Of a stretch of 64,000 nt of DNA, positions 27,402-35,328 are shown piece by piece (positions within the stretch are counted from its first letter, which is position 1; the number at the start of each line of letters is the position of its first letter). The DNA lies in assembly GCF_000010725.1 (NCBI RefSeq), contig NC_013854.1:525001-589000 (forward strand), written 5' to 3'. Origin of the DNA: Azospirillum sp. B510 (GTDB lineage Bacteria; Pseudomonadota; Alphaproteobacteria; Azospirillales; Azospirillaceae). Under the pieces are notes generated by a model. It worked only from the letters and a program-made list of their open reading frames with translations, searched no databases and was not told where the DNA came from. Position numbers and translations under genes: made by a program.

Positions 27402-28393
27402 GGCTGGAACAGCTCCGGGTGCAGCGTGCGGGCCATGCGTTCCAGCGCGTCGACGTCGCGTGTCGAGGGCGTCTGTTCGGCATAGGTCAGGACGATGAAC
27501 TGGCGTTTGCGCACCGCCTCGACATCGGCCAGCTGCGGGGCGGACAGCAGATAGCGGATGGCGGCCTCGGCCGGGACGCGGTGGTCGCTGACGATGATCC
27601 ATTGCGGGTCGCGCCGGGCCATCTCCTCCCAGCTGACCCGGACATAGCTGTCGGGGATGTCGTCGAAGATGTTGCGGCCGCCGGCCAGCTCCATCAGCAG
27701 GCTGGTCATGCCCTCGCGCCCAACCGACAGCGGGGCGGCGTCGGTGTGGCAATCGTCGCAATACATCACGCGCGGCCTTTGCGTGGCTCCGCCGATCCTC
27801 CGGGTCACCGCGGCGACGCGGCGGCGGAAATCGGCCACCATCGCCTCGGCCCGGTCGGCGATGCCGAAGATGCGGCCCAGCGCCAGCAGATCGGCATAGA
27901 GGGTGTCCATGCTGATCGGCTCGCGCCGGCCGATGCGGATGCAGCTTTCCCGCAGCGTGTAGGTGGCCACGCCCAACTCGGCGAGGCGGGCCGGGGTCAG
28001 GCCGCGCGCCTCGTTGAAGCCGTAACTCCAGCCGGCGAACAGGAAGTCGGGGTTGGCGGCCAGCACCGCCTCCAGCGTCGGGGCGCGGTCGGGCAGCTGG
28101 GGCAGGGCGGCGACCACGCCGGGCGGGGCGATCAGGTGGCGCTCGGCCCCGGCGATGCCGGACACCGCGACCAGCCGGTCGGCCAGACCGAGATCGATCA
28201 TGGTCTGGGTCATGTTGACGTCGTTGACCATCGGCCGCTTGGGCGGAGCGTCGAAACGCGTGGTGTCGAAGCAGTTGGCGATCTCGACCGGATAGCCGGC
28301 CGGAGGGGTTTGGGCGAGCGCCCCCGCAGGGATGGCGGGGGCGAGGGCGAGGCCGAACGCGGCCAGGAGGGTACGGACGGGGGCTGGGGGCAT
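27398..28393 (-). CDS. BtuF-like periplasmic binding protein with a CxxCH motif
   Basis: 331 residues from ATG 28393, which gives a good signal peptide (residues 1-28, LAPAIPAGALAQ); the upstream extension of the frame is non-coding. The fold is the class III binding protein: NDVNMTQTMIDLGLADRLVAV, then LEAVLAANPDFLFAGWSYGF and DPQWIIVSDHR. Unusually it contains C212-D-D-C215-H216 in RVMYCDDCHTDAA. This CxxCH pattern is seen in c-type haem proteins and is not expected in BtuF. It is coupled to the permease by ATGA. Confidence 0.82.
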   Translation of the reverse strand: MPPAPVRTLLAAFGLALAPAIPAGALAQTPPAGYPVEIANCFDTTRFDAPPKRPMVNDVNMTQTMIDLGLADRLVAVSGIAGAERHLIAPPGVVAALPQLPDRAPTLEAVLAANPDFLFAGWSYGFNEARGLTPARLAELGVATYTLRESCIRIGRREPISMDTLYADLLALGRIFGIADRAEAMVADFRRRVAAVTRRIGGATQRPRVMYCDDCHTDAAPLSVGREGMTSLLMELAGGRNIFDDIPDSYVRVSWEEMARRDPQWIIVSDHRVPAEAAIRYLLSAPQLADVEAVRKRQFIVLTYAEQTPSTRDVDALERMARTLHPELFQP

Positions 28394-28464
28394 GCGGGGT
28401 CCAGTCGGGAGGGCGGCGGAGGGAACGGGACTGGGGAGGCGGAACGGGGGAAGCGGAACGGGGG

Positions 28465-29292
28465 TCAGAGGGGCGACAGCTCGATGCGCAGCCGGCCGTC
28501 GCCGGGGTGGCGGTCGACAGTGGCGGCGACCCGGTAGACGGCGGTCAGGCGCTCGGCGGTCAGCGCCTCGTCCGGGACGGCGTCGGCCTGAAGGCGGCCA
28601 TCCTTCAGCAGCAGGAGGCGGTCGCACCAGCGCGCGGCCAGATCGATCTCATGCAGCGTCATCACCACGGTGATGCCGAGCGAGCGCACCAGATCGAGGA
28701 TGGCGAAGCGGTGCTGGATGTCGAGATGGTTGGTCGGCTCGTCCAGCAGCAGGATGCGCGGGCGCTGGGCCAGGGCGCGGGCGATCATCACCCGCTGCCG
28801 CTCGCCGCCCGACAGCTGTTCGACCGGGCGGTCGGCCAGGGCCGCGAGATCCAGCCGGGCCAGAGCCTCGTCGACGATGGCGCGATCCTCCGCCCCGTCT
28901 CCGGAAAAGACCGAACGGCGATGGGCCAGCCGCCCCATGGCGACCACGTCGCGCACGGTGAAGCCGAGGGCGGGGCTGCTGTCCTGCGCCTGCAACGCCA
29001 GACGGCGGGCCAACGCCGCCGGCCCGACGGCCCGCGGATCGGCTCCCTCGACGCGGATGGTTCCGGCCGAGGGGGCCTGAAGCCCGGCAAGGCAGCGCAG
29101 CAGCGTCGATTTGCCGGAGCCGTTCGGTCCGAGAATGCCGAGGACCATCCCCTCCGCGACGCTGAAGCCGATGTCAGACAGGACCGCGCGGCCGGCCAGC
29201 CGGCAACTCAGCCCCGTCACCGCGATGGCGGGGGAGCGGGCGGCCGGGCGGCCGGGGTGGGAGGCCGCGATGGGGAAAGGCGTGGGCGTCAT
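28465..29292 (-). CDS. FecE/BtuD-family ABC ATPase
   Basis: A 275-residue ATPase with Walker A LGILGPNGSGKSTLLRCLAG (about residues 48-67), signature QLSGGERQRVMIARALAQ (about 155), Walker B RILLLDEPTNHLD and H-loop MTLHEID. I prefer ATG 29292, with aggaag 7 bases before it; the 30 residues upstream in frame are unlike the family. First gene after the cobalamin riboswitch, followed by the binding protein, permease and TonB receptor. Confidence 0.87.
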   Translation of the reverse strand: MTPTPFPIAASHPGRPAARSPAIAVTGLSCRLAGRAVLSDIGFSVAEGMVLGILGPNGSGKSTLLRCLAGLQAPSAGTIRVEGADPRAVGPAALARRLALQAQDSSPALGFTVRDVVAMGRLAHRRSVFSGDGAEDRAIVDEALARLDLAALADRPVEQLSGGERQRVMIARALAQRPRILLLDEPTNHLDIQHRFAILDLVRSLGITVVMTLHEIDLAARWCDRLLLLKDGRLQADAVPDEALTAERLTAVYRVAATVDRHPGDGRLRIELSPL

Positions 29293-29427
29293 CCGTGCTT
29301 CCTGCCGTGGCGGGCGGAGCGTGTGGGCGGACGCCTTGCGGCATGCGGGGCGGAACCGGTCGCGGAATCCGGGCACGCGCATGGCAAGCGTTCCACCGGG
29401 ACACCCCGCCCGAGGACGTTGATCGTG

Positions 29428-29625
29428 GTGCTGGCAGGTCTCCTGGCTTGCGGGTCGTCGCCGGTCCGTCCAGCCTTCCCAGCGCCGCGAGGGGCGCCAG
29501 TGGCGGAAAATGACGGATCGGCTCGCCGCTCACAGTTGCGGGGGCAGCCCCGGTCTCGCCGCTCGGCGCGGCTCACCGGGTTCCCTCTTAGCTTCCGGCG
29601 GATGCCGCCGGAAGAACCAGAACCG
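29428..29625 (-). ncRNA. Cobalamin (B12) riboswitch
   Basis: On the minus strand the conserved blocks occur in the right order: gggaacccggtga, gggctgcccccgcaactgtg, gccactgg, gggaaggc and the B12 box aagccaggagacctgcc near 29433-29449. A peripheral stem (ccggcggcatccgccgg) sits in the 5' part. It lies about 135 bases upstream of the ATPase start and should reduce expression of the four-gene import operon when adenosylcobalamin is plentiful. Confidence 0.92.
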
Positions 29626-29800
29626 GGGATAGTGATGAGCGAGCCGGCGTCGGCGGTCAAGACCGGCATGGGGGAGGCCGCGCGATTTCCCCGACCCGGT
29701 CCATGCCTGGCGGGTTCGCGGGAGTGTCGCCCGCACAGCGATCCGGAGAAGGGGTGTCGTCATGGTGGTTCGGCTGTTCGTCGCAACGGAGCATCAAAAT

Positions 29801-29818
29801 GTTATGTTATAACATAAC
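29801..29818. promoter_or_regulatory. Perfect Zur-like palindrome upstream of the B12 operon
   Basis: gttatgttataacataac, a perfect 18-bp palindrome of the alphaproteobacterial Zur type and closely similar to the box of the znu operon. It lies about 175 bp upstream of the riboswitch on the minus-strand side and about 250 bp upstream of the plus-strand MBL gene. The target promoter is not certain. Confidence 0.75.
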
Positions 29819-29970
29819 GTATCTGTTCGATCGGGACAGGGCAAGCGGAAGATCGTCGCAAGAATGCTCGTGCCTGCCTGGGCGACGACCCGGCTGCCAT
29901 CGTCGCCCGGTTGCGTCAACCCGCCGGTCGCCGGTCTCAGTCGGCCTCGGTGCCTCAAACGCGTTGCATG

Positions 29971-29984
29971 GTTTCATATGAAAC
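29971..29984. promoter_or_regulatory. Palindrome gtttcatatgaaac, possible IclR-type operator
   Basis: A perfect 14-bp palindrome with AT pairs continuing on both sides, 83 bp upstream of the MBL-fold gene. Its sequence is nearly identical to the core of the 42-bp palindrome at 5523-5564. Confidence 0.5.
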
Positions 29985-30066
29985 GATATGGTTGGCCCAA
30001 CCGATCAATGGCCGGCGATCCTCCGGGAGGGCAGGGGGGCGTCGCCGGCACCTGTGGAGAAACCGG

Positions 30067-31017
30067 ATGTCCAAGAATTTCGCCTCGCATGCCGACCTGG
30101 ACGAGAAGACCGTCAGTTTCGACAAGCTGTCGGACAATGCCTACGCCTACACGGCGGAGGGCGATCCCAACACCGGCATCGTCATCGGCGACGACGCGGT
30201 GATGGTGATCGACACCCAGGCGACGCCGGTGATGGCCCAGGATGTCATCCGCCGCATCCGCGAGGTCACCGACAAGCCGATCCGCCATGTCGTGCTGTCG
30301 CATTACCACGCGGTGCGGGTGCTGGGCGCCTCGGGCTATGCGCCGGAACAGATCATCGCCAGCGAGGACACCCGCGACCTGATCGTCGAGCGCGGCGAGG
30401 CCGACATGGCGAGCGAGATCGGCCGCTTCCCCCGGCTTTTCCGCGCCGTCGAATCGGTTCCCGGCCTCACCTGGCCGACCATCACCTTCCGTGGCCACAT
30501 GACGCTATGGCTCGGCTCGCTGGAGGTGCGCTTGCTGCAACTTGGCCGTGGCCACAGCAAGGGCGACACGGTGGTCTGGCTGCCCCGGGAGAAAATCCTG
30601 TTCTCCGGCGATCTGGTCGAGTATGGCGCCACCCCCTATTGCGGCGACGCCTACTTCACCCATTGGCCGGCGACGCTCGACGCCATCGCCGCCCTGGAGC
30701 CGGAGAAGCTGGTGCCGGGCCGCGGTGCCGCCCTGACCACGCCGGAACAGGTGCGGGAAGGGCTGCGTGGCACCCGCGCCTTCACTGCCGAGCTGTTCGA
30801 GCTGGTGAAGCAGGGCGTCGCCGCCGGCAAGGATCTGCGGACCGTCTACAAGGACAGCTACGCCGTGCTGAAGCCGAAGTTCGGCCATTGGGTGATCTTC
30901 GACCATTGCATGCCCTTCAACGTCACCCGCGCCTATGACGAGGCGTCGGGCCACAGCGATCCCCGCATCTGGACCGCCGAGCGCGATCTGGAGATGTGGC
31001 GCCAGCTGGAAGGCTGA
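30067..31017 (+). CDS. Metallo-beta-lactamase-fold protein with degenerate metal site
   Basis: 316 residues from ATG 30067 (SD ggag 9 bases before). The overall MBL fold is clear: NTGIVIGDDAVMVIDTQAT (about 37), LSHYHAVRVLGASGY (77-91), LLQLGRGHSKGDTVVW (about 156), ILFSGDLVEYGA (178-189). Of the usual HxHxDH motif only H79 and H81 remain; D and the third H are V83 and R84. H163 and D182 are present, but the later PGHG is PGRG. It may bind one metal or act on a different substrate. It stands alone on the plus strand, with an IclR-like palindrome upstream. Confidence 0.75.
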   Translation: MSKNFASHADLDEKTVSFDKLSDNAYAYTAEGDPNTGIVIGDDAVMVIDTQATPVMAQDVIRRIREVTDKPIRHVVLSHYHAVRVLGASGYAPEQIIASEDTRDLIVERGEADMASEIGRFPRLFRAVESVPGLTWPTITFRGHMTLWLGSLEVRLLQLGRGHSKGDTVVWLPREKILFSGDLVEYGATPYCGDAYFTHWPATLDAIAALEPEKLVPGRGAALTTPEQVREGLRGTRAFTAELFELVKQGVAAGKDLRTVYKDSYAVLKPKFGHWVIFDHCMPFNVTRAYDEASGHSDPRIWTAERDLEMWRQLEG

Positions 31018-31060
31018 CGCCACCTCCTCCCGTCGGGCGGCGCCGATCAACTGGAGACGA

Positions 31061-32323
31061 TCAGCCTGCGACAATCAGCCTGACATGGCGCTTGCGGCCG
31101 GCCGACAGCACGGCCGGCGCGGTCAGGGTCGCCGCCTCGTCGCTCACCGGCTGGCCGTCCAGCCGGGCGCCGCCCTCGCGGATCAGCCGCCGCGCCGCCC
31201 CCTTGGAGGCCGACAGGCCGGCGGCGACCAGCGCATCGACCAGCGGCACGCCGTCGGCCCCCGCCTCCCGCCGCAGGGTGATCTCCGGCAGGCCGTCGCC
31301 GCCGGGCGCAAAGGGGCTGCCGGCCGCCGCCGCCGCCTTTTCCGCCTCCGCCGAACCGTGGCACAGGCGGGTGGCCTCCGTCGCCAGGATGATCTTCGCC
31401 TCGTTGATCTCCGCCCCCTCCAGCCGCTCCAGCCGGGCGATCTCGTCCAGCGGCAGCTCGGTGAACAGGCGCAGGAAGCGGCCGACATCGGCATCCTCGG
31501 TGTTGCGCCAGAACTGCCAGAAATCGAAGGGCCTCAGCGCGTCGGCGTTCAGCCACACCGCCCCGCCGGCGGTCTTGCCCATCTTGGTGCCCGACGCGGT
31601 GGTCAGCAGCGGCGTGGTCAGGCCGAACAGCTCGCGCCGCTCGACCCGGCGGGCCAGCTCGATGCCATTGACGATGTTGCCCCACTGGTCGGACCCGCCC
31701 ATCTGCAACAGGCAGCCGTGGCGCCGCGACAGCTCCAGGAAATCATAGGCCTGGAGGATCATGTAGTTGAACTCCAGGAAGGTCAGCGGCTGCTCGCGCT
31801 CCATCCGCTGGCGCACCGACTCGAAGCTCAGCATGCGGTTGATGGTGAAATGGCGGCCGATGTCGCGCAGGAAGGGCACATAGTCCAGCCCGTCCAGCCA
31901 GTCGGCGTTGTCCACCATCATGGCGTCCGCCGGGCCGTCCCCGAAGCTCATATACTGGCCGAAGACTCCGCGCAGCCCGGCGGCGTTGGCGGCGATCTGC
32001 GCGTCGTCCAGCATCGGCCGGGTGGTGTCGCGGAAGCTGGGGTCGCCGATCCTGGTGGTGCCGCCGCCGATCAGCACGATCGGGCGGTTGCCGGTGCGCT
32101 GAAGCCAGCGCAGCGCCATGATCGACAGCAGATGGCCGACATGCAGGCTGGAGGCGGTGGCGTCGAAGCCGACATAGGCGGTCAGCACCCCGCCCGGCGC
32201 CGCGGCGGCGAGGCCCGACAGGTCGTCGGCCGGATCGCTGCATTGATGGAGAAAGCCGCGCTCGCGCAGGATGCGCAGGAAGTCGGCGGCATTGGACCGG
32301 CTGGCGTTGGACTGGGTCGGCAT
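31061..32323 (-). CDS. tyrS: Tyrosine-tRNA ligase
   Basis: A 420-residue class I aminoacyl-tRNA synthetase. The HIGH-like motif HVGHL is at about 61-65, the tyrosine pocket includes YMILQAYDF and GGSDQWGNI, and the KMSKS-like loop is SGTKMGKT. The C-terminal S4-type RNA-binding domain ([19 protein letters not shown]) ends the protein. ATG 32323 gives the normal start; an upstream extension of the frame is not conserved-looking. No T-box or other leader is visible. Confidence 0.96.
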   Translation of the reverse strand: MPTQSNASRSNAADFLRILRERGFLHQCSDPADDLSGLAAAAPGGVLTAYVGFDATASSLHVGHLLSIMALRWLQRTGNRPIVLIGGGTTRIGDPSFRDTTRPMLDDAQIAANAAGLRGVFGQYMSFGDGPADAMMVDNADWLDGLDYVPFLRDIGRHFTINRMLSFESVRQRMEREQPLTFLEFNYMILQAYDFLELSRRHGCLLQMGGSDQWGNIVNGIELARRVERRELFGLTTPLLTTASGTKMGKTAGGAVWLNADALRPFDFWQFWRNTEDADVGRFLRLFTELPLDEIARLERLEGAEINEAKIILATEATRLCHGSAEAEKAAAAAGSPFAPGGDGLPEITLRREAGADGVPLVDALVAAGLSASKGAARRLIREGGARLDGQPVSDEAATLTAPAVLSAGRKRHVRLIVAG

Positions 32324-32558
32324 CAGGACGTCTCCAGGGTTGGCCGGGCCGTCCGGAGACCGTCTCTGTCGGGAAGAGAACCATGGCCGCCGGACTTGCG
32401 ACGGCATGGTTTCGGGTATGACCGATAAACGCCGCGCTATGGGAGCGGCGGATAATACATCGGAGAGATGGGGGCGATGCGGTCGGTCATGGCGACTTCC
32501 CTACACCGCCCTCCCGCAAAGATCCAGGGGGAACCGGGGAGATCCGGGGGGCAGGCGA

Positions 32559-33218
32559 TCAGTTCCGGCCCAGCATCTGCCGGCGGGCCAGCGCGCGGTG
32601 CAGCTGCATGCGCTGCGACACCGTGCGCAGGCGGGTGCTGCGGGCGCCGGGGGCGAACAGCCCGTCGAGATTCTGGCCGAACATCTCCCAGCTGCGCAGC
32701 GGCCCGGTATCGATGTGCAGGAAGTGGGAGCGCGGATACCAGCCCACACCGCCGCGCTTCAGGTCGAGCGCGCTGCGGTGCGCGTCGGGCAGGCGCGCCG
32801 GCAGCGTGATGTCCAGCGCCCGGCCGACCAGATGCTGGCTGTGTTCGGCGACGCCCAGGCTGCGCGCGGCCAGCATGGCGTTGGTTTCCGGCGTGCGGAA
32901 GGCCGACAGGATGGTCGCCTTGGATTGGCCGACGGCGTCGAGGATGTCGGCCAGGAAGTCGAGCGTGCCGACGTCCACCGGCCCTTCCTTGTTGGCGCGG
33001 TGGTCGCGCAGGAATTTGGCGAGGTCGGTCATGGCGTCGGGCAGCGGGCCGGACCCGTCGCGGTAGGGGCCGTCGAAGCTCTCGCCGGTGTGTTCGTTCC
33101 TCAGGCTGAGGCGGCGCGGCGCCGCCGGGGCGGCCAAGGCCCGGTCGGACATCAGCACCAGGGCGCCGCAGCCGATCAGCAGGCTGCGGCGCTTCAGGGA
33201 GAGGGGGGAGGAGGACAT
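32559..33218 (-). CDS. DUF882 / YcbK-like peptidase M15 family protein
   Basis: 219 residues with an N-terminal twin-arginine-like export signal (KRRSLLIGCGALVLM). The peptidase M15 metal site is visible: SAFRTPETN (about 102), H in EHSQHLVGRALDI (H then D, about 125-138) and H-I-D in SHFLHIDTG (about 170). It is probably a periplasmic peptidoglycan endopeptidase or binding protein of the YcbK/MepK group. Codirectional with tyrS but 235 bp away. Confidence 0.85.
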   Translation of the reverse strand: MSSSPLSLKRRSLLIGCGALVLMSDRALAAPAAPRRLSLRNEHTGESFDGPYRDGSGPLPDAMTDLAKFLRDHRANKEGPVDVGTLDFLADILDAVGQSKATILSAFRTPETNAMLAARSLGVAEHSQHLVGRALDITLPARLPDAHRSALDLKRGGVGWYPRSHFLHIDTGPLRSWEMFGQNLDGLFAPGARSTRLRTVSQRMQLHRALARRQMLGRN

Positions 33219-33346
33219 GCGGTCGGTCGATTCTTTTGCGGAGGCAGCGTCAGGTCAACAAAATGGCGGCCGATTCGCAAACGCAAAGTGGCGGCGCATG
33301 GCGCGGCTGCATGAAAAGCGGGGGCGTAAGCGGGGGCGACCGCGGG

Positions 33347-34297
33347 TCACAACAGACGCTGCGCCTTGAAGCTGGTGTGCCGTCCGCCCTTGCCGATCAC
33401 CAGATGGTCGTGGATGACGAGGCCGACGGCGTTGGCGGCGCGGACGATCTCCTTGGTCATCTCGATGTCGGCGCGGCTGGGGGTGGGGTCGCCGGACGGA
33501 TGATTGTGCACCAGGATCACGGCGGCGGCCGACAGCTCCAGCGCCCGTTTCACCACCTCGCGCGGGTAGACCGGGGTGTGGTCGATGGTGCCGCGCTGCT
33601 GCACCTCGTCGGCGATCAGCGTGTTCCTGCGGTCGAGGAACAGCAGGCGGAACTGTTCCGTCGGCTCATGCGCCATGGCGGCGGAGCAGTAATCGATCAA
33701 CGCCTGCCAGGAGGCGAGCGCCGGCCGGTCGATCACCCGCTGTCGCAGGGCGCGCAGCGCCGCCGCCCCGACGATGCGCACGCTGGCGACGGCGTTGTCG
33801 GTGCCGAGCGACACCCCGTCGGCCTTCAGGCCGCGCAGCCTTTCCGGCGGGGCGTTGACCACACCCCAAAGATCGCCGAAGGTCCGGATCAGCAGCTTGG
33901 CGAGCGGTCTCACGTTGCGCCGGGGGCTGACGGCGAACAGCACCATCTCCAGCAGCTCGTAATCCTCCAGCGCGTCGGCGCCGCGGTCGAGGAAGCGGCG
34001 GCGCAGCCGGTCGCGGTGGTCGAGATAGTGGGGATCGCCGTCCTCCACCCCCTCCTCGGCTCCGCCGTCCGGGGCGGTGGTCATGTCGGCGGTCATGTCG
34101 GCGGCGGCGCCGGACCCGGCGGCATCGGCATCGGTCCGGGCCTGCCGGTGGTCCGGGAATGGCAGAAGACCGGCGGTGGCGCCGGCATCGTCCATTTGCG
34201 GCTCTCCGCCCTTGCCCGCCATGCCCTTGCCCGCCATCCCGCCGGCCTTCCGGCCGCGTCCCCCCGTGCTCTGCCCTGCCATTCTGCGGTCTGCCAT
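33347..34297 (-). CDS. radC: RadC-family JAB-domain protein
   Basis: A 316-residue protein. The first 85 residues are low-complexity (Gly/Ala/Asp) and unlike the family core; the start could lie further in. The RadC core begins at DHRDRLRRRFLDRGADALED, with a helix-hairpin-helix-like part, then the JAMM metalloprotease-type motif ILVHNHPSGDPTPSRAD (about residues 260-276) and VIHDHLVIGKGG. The biochemical function of RadC is unsettled. Single-gene unit. Confidence 0.87.
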   Translation of the reverse strand: MADRRMAGQSTGGRGRKAGGMAGKGMAGKGGEPQMDDAGATAGLLPFPDHRQARTDADAAGSGAAADMTADMTTAPDGGAEEGVEDGDPHYLDHRDRLRRRFLDRGADALEDYELLEMVLFAVSPRRNVRPLAKLLIRTFGDLWGVVNAPPERLRGLKADGVSLGTDNAVASVRIVGAAALRALRQRVIDRPALASWQALIDYCSAAMAHEPTEQFRLLFLDRRNTLIADEVQQRGTIDHTPVYPREVVKRALELSAAAVILVHNHPSGDPTPSRADIEMTKEIVRAANAVGLVIHDHLVIGKGGRHTSFKAQRLL

Positions 34298-34403
34298 CGG
34301 TCATTGCCATGCGTATGTATGGCAATGACTATAACGTCTGAAGGCGCGAGCGCACAGGGCCGGCGCTCGCGCGGGTGGAGAAACCGCCCGGATTTCCGTC
34401 CGG

Positions 34404-34967
34404 TCAGTCGGCGAGGCCGGGATGTTCGTCCGCCTGCCGGCCGGGCAGCATGCGGGCCAGCACGCCGTCGCGGCGGATGAAATGGTGCCACAGCGCCGCC
34501 GCCGCATGCAGGGCGGCCAGCGCCAGGATCAGGTTCGCGGCAAGCTCGTGGATCTCCTTCACCGAGCGGCCGAGGTTGCGGTCCACCTCGAGGGGGGAGG
34601 GGATGGTGAACAGGTCGAAGAATGTCAGAGTGGTGCCGCGCAGCCAGGCCAGCACCACCCCGATCAGCGGAACCGCCAGCATCAGGGCGTACAGCCCGAA
34701 ATGGACGGCATGGGAGGCGCTGCGCTCGGCCGGCGTCATGTCGGCGGGCAAGGCGGGGGTGCCGCGGGCGAGGCGGAGACCGATCCGTGCCGCGACCAGC
34801 CCCAGCAGAGCCAGACCAAAGGAATAGTGCAGCCACCAGATGGTGGCGCGCATCGGATTCCCACGCTCGTAGATATCCACGATGAAGGTCAGCAGATACA
34901 GGCCGACGATCAGCAGGGCGATCAGCCAGTGCAGGGTCTTCTGGGTTGCGCTGTAGGTGGTGGGCAT
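34404..34967 (-). CDS. Cytochrome b561
   Basis: A 187-residue diheme membrane cytochrome b561. Four spans are visible, with haem-ligand histidines in LHWLIALL (about residue 13), WLHYSFGLAL (about 47), HAVHFGLYALML and IHELAANLILALAALHAAAALWHHF. It probably passes electrons from quinol or to superoxide in the inner membrane. ATG 34967 gives the classic MPTTYSATQKTLHW start. The small gene before it on the same strand lies 32 bp upstream. Confidence 0.9.
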   Translation of the reverse strand: MPTTYSATQKTLHWLIALLIVGLYLLTFIVDIYERGNPMRATIWWLHYSFGLALLGLVAARIGLRLARGTPALPADMTPAERSASHAVHFGLYALMLAVPLIGVVLAWLRGTTLTFFDLFTIPSPLEVDRNLGRSVKEIHELAANLILALAALHAAAALWHHFIRRDGVLARMLPGRQADEHPGLAD

Positions 34968-34998
34968 CGGACGGGCTCCGGAGGAACGCAGGCTCGGG

Positions 34999-35217
34999 TC
35001 AGGCGGTGATGTTGAGCGTGCGGCCACGGTTGGGATCGGTCGGAAGGCTGGGGGCGCCGCCGGGCGACTCGGCGGCCTTGGCCGAAGCGCTTTCCTGCGT
35101 GTCGTTGTCGCGGTCGCCATCGCTGTCGATGGGAGCCGGGGCGGGGGCGGCCATGGCCGTGGGGCGGCTCTGCAACGGCGACGGCATCGAGGACGGGGAG
35201 GAGAGGGCGGTCAGCAT
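34999..35217 (-). CDS. Small hypothetical protein with EF-hand-like DSDGDRD loop
   Basis: 72 residues, no recognised family. The middle holds DSDGDRDNDTQES, which resembles the calcium loop D-x-D-G-D; the rest is Pro/Ala/Ser-rich, and the end is RGRTLNITA. No signal peptide is obvious. It precedes cytochrome b561 on the same strand. Its existence as a gene is plausible but not proven. Confidence 0.45.
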   Translation of the reverse strand: MLTALSSPSSMPSPLQSRPTAMAAPAPAPIDSDGDRDNDTQESASAKAAESPGGAPSLPTDPNRGRTLNITA

Positions 35218-35328
35218 CGGCGGTGATCCTGTCAGGGGGGCCCCGCATCGCGCTGGCCGGAACGGCCGCGGACGGGGCTTTCCCCACCGGTCTATCCCGC
35301 CAAACTTACAAGGGGCTTACGGGCGGGC

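Larger units (their letters stand above)
29626..30066. promoter_or_regulatory. Divergent regulatory region, B12 import operon and MBL gene
   Basis: About 440 bases with no supported gene. It contains a Zur-like palindrome (29801-29818) and an IclR-type palindrome (29971-29984), listed separately. Short reading frames across it have no recognisable product. Confidence 0.55.

Noticed and set aside
33236..34480. 414-codon plus-strand frame over radC
   Set aside because: Shadow of radC; composition and lack of motifs argue against it.
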